Shown: positions 53,103 through 62,100 of the stretch, one piece after another
How positions within the stretch are numbered: position 1 is the first letter of the stretch
Layout: each line of letters starts with the position of its first letter
Position numbers and translations under genes: made by a program
The notes under the pieces: model-generated
Seen by the model: the letters and a program-made list of their open reading frames with translations, nothing else
Told to the model about the DNA's origin: nothing
The model's database searches: none
Source of the DNA: Nitrosopumilus cobalaminigenes
Lineage (GTDB): Archaea > Thermoproteota > Nitrososphaeria > Nitrososphaerales > Nitrosopumilaceae
DNA: 64,000 nucleotides
Reading direction: 5' to 3'
NCBI RefSeq assembly: GCF_013407145.1
Contig: NZ_CP026993.1
Span: 1 to 64,000, forward strand

Positions 53103-55259
53103 ATGACAGAAAAAAATCGATATTGCAAATTTTTGTTGTTTTTTGTAATTATTGGTATCACATTTTCTTTTCCTTCATCTTTTGCAATAGAAACTAACCA
53201 AGAGTTTTCATTAGAAAACCAAAACAATGTTTTAGAAAATTTTGAAAATAACGAAATTCAAATTCAACATGTTTTAAAATTACAAGAATCAATTAGTGTT
53301 GCACAAAACAAACAAAATTATGATAAATTAAATTCCCCAGCTGAAAAAATTGGAGTCATAAAACTTTCTGAAAATATTTCAGTTGATTCAAATGATTATG
53401 ATTATCCAACAATCATTAATGTTAAACATCAATCAGATAAACAAACAACAAAAGAAAGAATTTACAATTCAGAGAAATTTAAATTTGATTCAAAGTTAAT
53501 TGATTTTCTTGATAATTCTATTTTAATCCCACATGACAATATTTCATCAAATATAATTGAAATTTTTTCAAATGATAAATTAAATCTTGAAATACAAAAA
53601 GCTCATAATATTTTCTTTGATGATGTCGATCTATCTAATATTTATAATAATTTACAAGATCCGACTTTATCAATTTCTGAATTCACTGGAAATATTCAAT
53701 CCCAAACTTTAGAAATTATCTCCGATGTTTCTGATCCTAACAATCCTACAACATTTTTGTTGTTGGCTCCTCTTGCTGGAGTAGTATTAATTTTCAATGA
53801 AAAAAATAATTTTAAATTAAAAATTTCTAGACAAACACAATCATCTGCATTAGCTTTCTTAATTTTATTTTCAGCTGTCAGTATACCACTTTCTATTTCA
53901 GATAATTATTGGGGATCACAACTTGCTTTTGCTGAAACAAATTCTACAAATAATGAATTATTGTCAATGCAAAATGTTACAGAATCTGTTGATGATATAA
54001 TTTCTGAAACAATTCAAGATAGTTTTATTGAATCAACAAACACTACATCATTCCAATTCATTAACATGACAGCTCCATCTACAACTGAATCTACAACTGA
54101 ATCAACTGAGCCTGTTAGTTCAATTAACATAGAATCTATTCCAACTGATTCCTTTTTCATTGGTGATTACATTGTAATTCGAACCAACATTGCAGAAAAT
54201 TATGAGCCTGTACATACTGATTCAGCCTCTATCAGTGATTCTATTCTATTTTTCACAAATGGAACAAAATCCGCATTTGATTTCACAAAAGATTCTCTTT
54301 CAACATTTTCTATCAGTGATTCAATTGTATTTTTCACAAATGGAACTCTAGTTGAGCCTGAAAGTGTTCCTGCTGAAATAATTTCCATCATTAATGAGCC
54401 TGTACATACTGATTCAGCCTCATTATCTGATTCTATCAGCCTATTTGTCACAAATAATCTTCCTGAGGCCGATATTACACTACTAACTGATGAAACAAAT
54501 TCTAATCAAACATCTGTTAGCCTCAATGGCAATGATGATTATATCCAGTTCTCAAACTCAACCGTAACTGATGTTGTATCAGAACTAACTATTTCAGGCT
54601 GGGTAAATCCTGATTATTCACAGGGATCACAAGAATTCACAGTAATCAGTAAAGAAAATCAATTTGCACTATCAATTAACAACATCATCACGCCTGAACA
54701 AATTGCCAAATTCTCTATCTTTGATGGAATTTCTTGGAGTTCTGTTGAATCATCAGAGCAAATAGGCGAAAACTGGACTCACCTTGCTGCCACATTCAAT
54801 GGAACCCAAATTCAGATATACGTTAATGGTAAATTATCCGCATCTCAAACTCTACCTGGGCAGGTTACTCTTGTAAATGGTTCACTAACTACTGCCTCTA
54901 TTGAGACCATTTCTTCTGATTCTGATATCTTAATTGGTGGATATTTGTATTCAAGCAAAGGCAATGGTACAGTCTCAAACGAGTTTGCAGGCCAAATTGA
55001 CAACATTTCGTTATATGATGAGCAACTAAATGAAGAACAAATCTCATCAATCTACGCAGAAAATCATGATTATTACAACTCCATGCCTGGAGATGAATTA
55101 GATTTAGATGCTATTCTCAAGGAAATCATTGCAATCCAGACTAATTCTACTCAGTATAAGCAAATTTTATCCGACTCAGCCTCAATCTCTGATAAAATAG
55201 TCGTAATCTCAAATGGTACCTACTATTCCAGTGAGCCTAAAAATATCTCAAATGGTTGA
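53103..55259 (+). CDS. Giant surface protein, N-terminal segment (frame 1 of 4)
   Basis: 718 aa. Signal peptide (about 1-29, PSSFAIE), then two further hydrophobic segments (about 216-232 and 249-265), the second ending in a signal-like SQLAFAETN. From about residue 300 come DSASISDSI-type repeats, and at about 473-655 a LamG/concanavalin-like module (DYIQFSNSTV, LTISGWVNPD, WTHLAATFNGTQIQIYVNG). It stops prematurely inside a duplicated 66-bp unit, where a run of A's (55239-55243) shifts the frame by one. Reading on in the next frame continues the repeats without loss. Confidence 0.85.
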   Translation: MTEKNRYCKFLLFFVIIGITFSFPSSFAIETNQEFSLENQNNVLENFENNEIQIQHVLKLQESISVAQNKQNYDKLNSPAEKIGVIKLSENISVDSNDYDYPTIINVKHQSDKQTTKERIYNSEKFKFDSKLIDFLDNSILIPHDNISSNIIEIFSNDKLNLEIQKAHNIFFDDVDLSNIYNNLQDPTLSISEFTGNIQSQTLEIISDVSDPNNPTTFLLLAPLAGVVLIFNEKNNFKLKISRQTQSSALAFLILFSAVSIPLSISDNYWGSQLAFAETNSTNNELLSMQNVTESVDDIISETIQDSFIESTNTTSFQFINMTAPSTTESTTESTEPVSSINIESIPTDSFFIGDYIVIRTNIAENYEPVHTDSASISDSILFFTNGTKSAFDFTKDSLSTFSISDSIVFFTNGTLVEPESVPAEIISIINEPVHTDSASLSDSISLFVTNNLPEADITLLTDETNSNQTSVSLNGNDDYIQFSNSTVTDVVSELTISGWVNPDYSQGSQEFTVISKENQFALSINNIITPEQIAKFSIFDGISWSSVESSEQIGENWTHLAATFNGTQIQIYVNGKLSASQTLPGQVTLVNGSLTTASIETISSDSDILIGGYLYSSKGNGTVSNEFAGQIDNISLYDEQLNEEQISSIYAENHDYYNSMPGDELDLDAILKEIIAIQTNSTQYKQILSDSASISDKIVVISNGTYYSSEPKNISNG

Positions 55260-55323
55260 CTCAGCCTCAATCTCTGATAAAATAGTCGTAATCTCAAATG
55301 GTACCTACTATTCCAGTGAGCCT
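55173..55323 (+). repeat. 66-bp duplication (offset 85 bp) at frameshift 1
   Basis: The unit beginning GACTCAGCCTCAATCTCTGA lies at 55173-55238 and again at 55258-55323, identical. Offset 85 is not a multiple of three, so the second copy is read one frame later. Removing one A from the AAAAA at 55239-55243 restores the frame and gives SEPKISQMVDSASISD. Confidence 0.85.
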
Positions 55324-55956
55324 GGAGTCACAACTATTCTAGGAAATACTGCATATATGGCAGATTCAGCCTCAATCTCTGATAAAATTCTATTAATTAC
55401 TCAGCAAGAAGCAATTATGCCTAGCATTCTAGGTGAGGATTTGCTAGTTTCCCCAGTAATTTCAGGCTCAGGCACAAATTTCATGATTAACCAGGATGCC
55501 ATCTTTGAGTTTGAATTCTACGATGAAAATGATGCATTACTAGTGGAATTAGCAGAATTAGAATACACAGCCTCAGTTTTGACTGGTGAGACTCTAATTT
55601 CATCAGTCGAGATCGCTCCAGTCGATACCAACTCTACTACAGTCGAGATCGCTCCAGTCGACACCAACTCTACTACAGTCGAGATCGCTCCAGTCGACAC
55701 CAACTCTACTACAGTCGAGATCGCTCCAGTCGACACCAACTCTACTACAGTCGAGATCGCTCCAGTCGACACCAACTCTACTAATCCAATTTCTAATTTT
55801 GTTGGAATGTTGTTTGGTTTGAAATTGGTACAATTTGCAGATGCCAAAAAGATGAGTTCTGATGAAAAAATAGATTATGATCTTGCCACTGCAAAATCAA
55901 AAATTTCTGATATCAAATCAAAGATTGCAGATCAAAAAGAATTCAAAATTAGATAA
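55213..55956 (+). CDS. Giant surface protein, second segment
   Basis: Open frame continuing the DSASISDKI repeats (from about 55256) after frameshift 1. True content runs from about 55243 to 55948: MVDSASISDKIVVI, then a beta-rich region, five EIAPVDTNSTTV repeats and a helical KSKISDIKSKIADQ. The frame ends at 55956 because of one extra A in a run (55945-55948); dropping one A gives EFKLDNEDNKENKKE in the next frame. Confidence 0.75.
   Translation: MVPTIPVSLKISQMVDSASISDKIVVISNGTYYSSEPGVTTILGNTAYMADSASISDKILLITQQEAIMPSILGEDLLVSPVISGSGTNFMINQDAIFEFEFYDENDALLVELAELEYTASVLTGETLISSVEIAPVDTNSTTVEIAPVDTNSTTVEIAPVDTNSTTVEIAPVDTNSTTVEIAPVDTNSTNPISNFVGMLFGLKLVQFADAKKMSSDEKIDYDLATAKSKISDIKSKIADQKEFKIR
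55606..55782 (+). repeat. 36-bp tandem repeat (five copies)
   Basis: GTCGAGATCGCTCCAGTCGA begins each 36-bp unit; five nearly identical copies encode EIAPVDTNSTTV. Copies 2 to 5 are almost exact (copy 1 has GATACC for GACACC). GC content is higher than the surroundings. Confidence 0.9.
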
Positions 55957-56140
55957 TGAAGATAATAAAGAAAACAAAAAGGAACTCAAAGAGAACAAAC
56001 AACTAAAGAAAGAGCTAAAGAAAGAACTTAAAGAAATAAAGAAAGATCTAAAGAAAGAACTCAAAGAAATCAAAAAGATTGCAAAACAAATGCAAAAATC
56101 TGAGAAAAAATCTCAATCTGACAAACTAGAAATTCCTTAG
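55877..56140 (+). CDS. Giant surface protein, third segment (charged helix)
   Basis: Real content begins at about 55949. It encodes a lysine/glutamate helix (ELKENKQLKKELKKELKEIK and a second similar run) ending KSQSDKLEIP. At 56130-56132 an AAA run, if AAAA, would restore the first frame and give KLENSLAIVNQFSDIAVNA. So the premature stop at 56138-56140 again lies beside an A-run. Confidence 0.7.
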   Translation: MILPLQNQKFLISNQRLQIKKNSKLDNEDNKENKKELKENKQLKKELKKELKEIKKDLKKELKEIKKIAKQMQKSEKKSQSDKLEIP

Positions 56141-56142
56141 CA

Positions 56143-59100
56143 ATTGTAAATCAATTTAGTGACATTGCAGTTAATGCAACACAAAAACAAACATGGAAAG
56201 GATTACAAATTGAAATTAAAACAGAGTTTTACAATGCAAATGGAAATCTTACATCAATAGACTCTGAAATTACAAAATCAAGAGCAGGTCTCTATGATAT
56301 AAAATTATTAGCTACTGATATGATGAAACCAGGTTCATATACAATGAAGACAACATTGATTGTTGATGGACAAGAATTTGTATCTGAAAATGAATTTTCA
56401 TGGGGATTAGTATCTGTAAATACTGAACGTTCTATTTATCCAATTTATGAAGAAGATGTAGTAGTTGAAATTGTAGTTCTTAATGGAACCGGTGTACCTG
56501 TTTGTGATGCACCAATTACAATGAAAATTACTGATCCAAATGAATCAATTACTACACTAACTTCTGATGATGGAATTAGTCCAGGTAAATGTGGTTTATA
56601 CTATTCAAATTATGAAACTGCAACAACTGTTGGTAATTATACAATTGATATTGAAGCTGAAACAGAAAATGGATTAGTTGATTTTTCTACATACTTTTTA
56701 GTTCAAAACAACTTTGATTATGACATTTTACGTTCAACTGATAGTGTAATTGATCCTTTCTTTAAATCAAATGAAATTGAAGTTGATTTAGAAATTATTT
56801 CTTATGTAGGAAATAACCCTCTTACAATTAGAGAATATGTTCCATCATTTTTCGAAATTGAAACTGAAGGTACTGTTGAAATTATAGGTGATAAAAAAGT
56901 AATTTCATGGGTGATTATTCCTAATAATGAAGGTGAAACAGGAAACTTTGGTTATGAGTATTCAGTTCCATTGATATCACCACAACTCTATGCACTTGGA
57001 AAAATTGAGATTGAACAAGATGGAGTTCCACTATTTATCGAAGGAAGAAACTGGTATGTCGCAATAGATCCATTTACTATTGAAACTAACATTGCTGCTG
57101 AAGAAGATAGACATTCTAATACTGGTATGGGTAATGTTGTAATCAATTCTACACATGTTTATTCATTTTATGCTGATGACAGTGACGATGCATTTTATAG
57201 AATCTCTGAGGATAGAGGACAAACATGGGAATCTGAAGTCAGACTTGATGTAGGTGGTGGTACACATAATAAAATTGAAGTTTGGTATGAACCATGGACT
57301 CCTGGTCGTACAAATGAAATCATTCACATTGTACTTTTAGAAATGGGCTCTGCTGAGACTCTAGAATACATAGAGTTTGATCCACATGCTCCTGATGCTG
57401 ATTATACTCCAACAAATACTGCCGGAGCTTCCGGCATTGATTGTACCTCTGCATGTTTTGGAGGTTTAGGAAATGCTAATGATGCATCTATCACTGTTTC
57501 ATCAAATGGAATAATCTATGTAGCAACTGTTGATGCTACAGTTCCTGCAACAGGTGTAACTAATGTAATGCAATGTGATTCTGTAAATGATGATTGTATG
57601 AATGAAGATAATTGGGCTACTGCTGGAACTAGTACAGAACCATGGAATGATAGTGAAAACGGAAATGATTCTGTAACATTACTTCCACTAACTGGAGGAG
57701 ATGGTGAAGAAATAATGATTATTCGTCATGATCATGGAAATGCAAATAATGTTGAAGAACAAATTTGGGATGATGGTGCTTGGTCTGGAACTTGGACACA
57801 GCTTCCTGGTGGTAATAGTGGTGGCGCTGATTGTGATGATACTGGTACTTACAGACATCATAATGGTGGAATTGTTAATCCAAACACCAACGAAATTTGG
57901 TTTTATTGTATTGATAATCCTCTAAATTCAGGAAGTGACATGAGATTTTGGAGTCATGATGGTACAATTACTACTGGCGAAGCTGCCTCTGATAATATTG
58001 GAGGTTGGACACAATTAACAGACATTCAAGAAGGTTCATCAGGTGATAAAACTGATTTGTCTTTGGGTATTGATCTTGATACAGATACGATTTATGCTGC
58101 CTGGCTTCAAGGATCTTCTGACACTTCAACTCATCTATGGAAGGCCGAATATGATCAAGCTGGTGACACATGGAGTACTCCTGAACAATTAACTACTGTA
58201 GCAGCACAATATTCTGGCATTAGACTAACTATGGCATCCAATCACTTTTTGTATGCTAGCTATATTCAAGTTGCATCTCCTGAGGATATGTTCGGACATT
58301 GGATCTTCCAGAGAATCTACTTGACTGATTCAATTGAAGTCACAACTGTTCAAAATAGAAGAGTAATAATTCAAAAGAGTGATTCTATAGATCTTTCTGA
58401 CTTTATTCCACAAAAGATAGTCAATTTAGAAAAATTAGATATTACTAATTTGTCTGATTCTATAGTAAAAATCGTTACTTTAGAAAAATCTGATTCACTT
58501 CAAGTTACTGATTCTATTGATAAAATAGTTACAAAAGAAGTGTCAGAGACAATTGATGTATTTGATTCAATAATAAAATCTGTCAATATTGAAAAATCAG
58601 ACTCTATCAATGTTTTGGATACTATTGCTAAAGTTCTAACTATTGAAAAATCTGATTCACTTGCAATTTCTGATTCTATCAGAAAGATACTCATCAAACA
58701 AGTGTCAGAGACAATTGATGTATTTGATTCAATAATAAAATCTGTCAATATTGAAAAATCAGACTCTATCAACATTACAGATGATATTGCTAAAGTATTT
58801 TCTACCTCTTTTACTGATGCAATTTCTATCTCTGACTCTATCAGAAAAATACTTGTAAAATCACTTGATGATTCAATTATTCTTGTTGAAAATATTGCTA
58901 CTGAAGCATTATTCAATTTATCCTTAAATGACTCTATACAAGTTGTCGATGACACTAGTACTGAAGCATCCATCACACAATCTCTATCTGATTCTATCTC
59001 AGTAACTGACAACCTAGTTACTTCCAAAGTAATTGTTCAAACCCTTTCTGATTCTATCTCAGTAACTGACGCAATCAACACTGAAGCATCCATCACACAA

Positions 59101-62100
59101 TCTCTATCTGATACTATCTCAGTAACTGACGCAATCAACACTGAAGCATCCATCACACAATCTCTATCTGATACTATCTCAGTAACTGACAACTTGATCT
59201 CATCTGCAGTCATCACTCAAACCCTCAATGATAACATCTCAGTAACTGACAACCTAGTTAGCACCAAAGTCATCACACAATCTCTATCTGATAACATCTC
59301 AGTAACTGACAACCTAGTTAGCACCAAAGTCATCACACAATCTCTTTCTGATGCTATCTCAGTAACTGACGCAATCAACACTGAAGCATCCATCACACAA
59401 TCTCTATCTGATAACATCTCAGTAACTGACAACTTGATCTCATCTGCAGTCATCACTCAAACCCTCAACGATAACATCTCAGTAACTGACAACCTAGTTA
59501 GCACCAAAGTCATCACACAATCTCTATCTGATAACATCTCAGTAACTGACAACCTAGTTAGCACCAAAGTCATCACACAATCTCTTTCTGATGCTATCTC
59601 AGTAACTGACGCAATCAACACTGAAGCATCCATCACACAATCTCTATCTGATAACATCTCAGTAACTGACAACTTGATCTCATCTGCAGTCATCACTCAA
59701 ACCCTCAACGATAACATCTCAGTAACTGACAACCTAGTTAGCACCAAAGTCATCACACAATCTCTATCTGATAACATCTCAGTAACTGACAACCTAGTTA
59801 GCACCAAAGTCATCACACAATCTCTTTCTGATGCTATCTCAGTAACTGACGCAATCAACACTGAAGCATCCATCACACAATCTCTATCTGATAACATCTC
59901 AGTAACTGACAACTTGATCTCATCTGCAGTCATCACTCAAACCCTCAACGATAACATCTCAGTAACTGACAACCTAGTTAGCACCAAAGTCATCACACAA
60001 TCTCTATCTGATACTATCTCAGTAACTGACAACCTAGTTAGCACCAAAGTCATCACACAATCTCTATCTGATACTATCTCAGTAACTGACGCAATCAACA
60101 CTGAAGCATCCATCACACAATCTCTATCTGATAACATCTCAGTAACTGACAACTTGATCTCATCTGCAGTCATCACTCAAACCCTCAACGATAACATCTC
60201 AGTAACTGACGCAATCAACACTGAAGCATCCATCACACAATCTCTATCTGATAACATCTCAGTAACTGACAACTTGATCTCATCTGCAGTCATCACTCAA
60301 ACCCTCAACGATAACATCTCAGTAACTGACGCAATCAACACTGAAGCATCCATCACACAATCTCTATCTGATACTATCTCAGTAACTGACAACTTGATCT
60401 CATCTGCAGTCATCACTCAAACCCTCAATGATAACATCTCAGTAACTGACGCAATCAACACTGAAGCATCCATCACACAATCTCTATCTGATAACATCTC
60501 AGTAACTGACGCAATCAACACTGAAGCATCCATCACTCAAACCCTCAACGATAACATCTCAGTAACTGACGCAATCAACACTGAAGCATCCATCACACAA
60601 TCTCTATCTGATAACATCTCAGTAACTGACAACTTGATCTCATCTGCAGTCATCACTCAAACCCTCAACGATAACATCTCAGTAACTGACAACCTAGTTA
60701 GCACCAAAGTCATCACACAATCTCTATCTGATTCTATCTCAGTAACTGACAACCTAGTTACCACCAAATCTATCACTCAAACCCTCAACGATACTATCTC
60801 AGTAACTGACAACCTAGTTACCACCAAATCTATCACACAATCTCTATCTGATAACATCTCAGTAACTGACAACTTGATCTCATCTGCAGTCATCACTCAA
60901 ACCCTCAACGATAACATCTCAGTAACTGACGCAATCAACACTGAAGCATCCATCACACAATCTCTATCTGATAACATCTCAGTAACTGACAACCTAGTTA
61001 CCACCAAATCTCTCACTCAAACCCTCAACGATAACATCTCAGTAACTGACGCAATCAACACTGAAGCATCCATCACACAATCTCTATCTGATAACATCTC
61101 AGTAACTGACAACTTGATCTCATCTGCAGTCATCACTCAAACCCTCAACGATAACATCTCAGTAACTGACGCAATCAACACTGAAGCATCCATCACACAA
61201 TCTCTATCTGATAACATCTCAGTAACTGACGCAATCAACACTGAAGCATCCATCACTCAAACCCTCAACGATAACATCTCAGTAACTGACGCAATCAACA
61301 CTGAAGCATCCATCACACAATCTCTATCTGATAACATCTCAGTAACTGACAACTTGATCTCATCTGCAGTCATCACTCAAACCCTCAACGATAACATCTC
61401 AGTAACTGACAACCTAGTTAGCACCAAAGTCATCACACAATCTCTATCTGATTCTATCTCAGTAACTGACAACCTAGTTACCACCAAATCTATCACTCAA
61501 ACCCTCAACGATACTATCTCAGTAACTGACAACCTAGTTACCACCAAATCTATCACACAATCTCTATCTGATAACATCTCAGTAACTGACAACTTGATCT
61601 CATCTGCAGTCATCACTCAAACCCTCAACGATAACATCTCAGTAACTGACGCAATCAACACTGAAGCATCCATCACACAATCTCTATCTGATAACATCTC
61701 AGTAACTGACAACCTAGTTACCACCAAATCTCTCACTCAAACCCTCAACGATAACATCTCAGTAACTGACGCAATCAACACTGAAGCATCCATCACACAA
61801 TCTCTATCTGATACTATCTCAGTAACTGACAACTTGATCTCATCTGCAGTCATCACTCAAACCCTCAATGATAACATCTCAGTAACTGACGCAATCAACA
61901 CTGAAGCATCCATCACACAATCTCTATCTGATACTATCTCAGTAACTGACGCTATTGTAAACAGTAAATTCTTCATCAAGACCTTATCTGATAACATCTC
62001 AGTAACTGACGCAATCAACACTGAAGCATCAAAGACTCAATCTCTATCTGATAACATCTCAGTAACTGACGCTATTGATACAACTTCACAACAAACTATC

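Noticed and set aside
55173-56143. Programmed ribosomal frameshifting as the explanation for all three switches
   Set aside because: The needed shifts are in both directions, and I see no consistent slippery heptamer with downstream structure. Homopolymer length error or variation is simpler.
57728-57925. A 65-codon plus-strand frame
   Set aside because: It lies inside the giant protein's open frame in another phase and has a skewed, M/V/I-rich composition.
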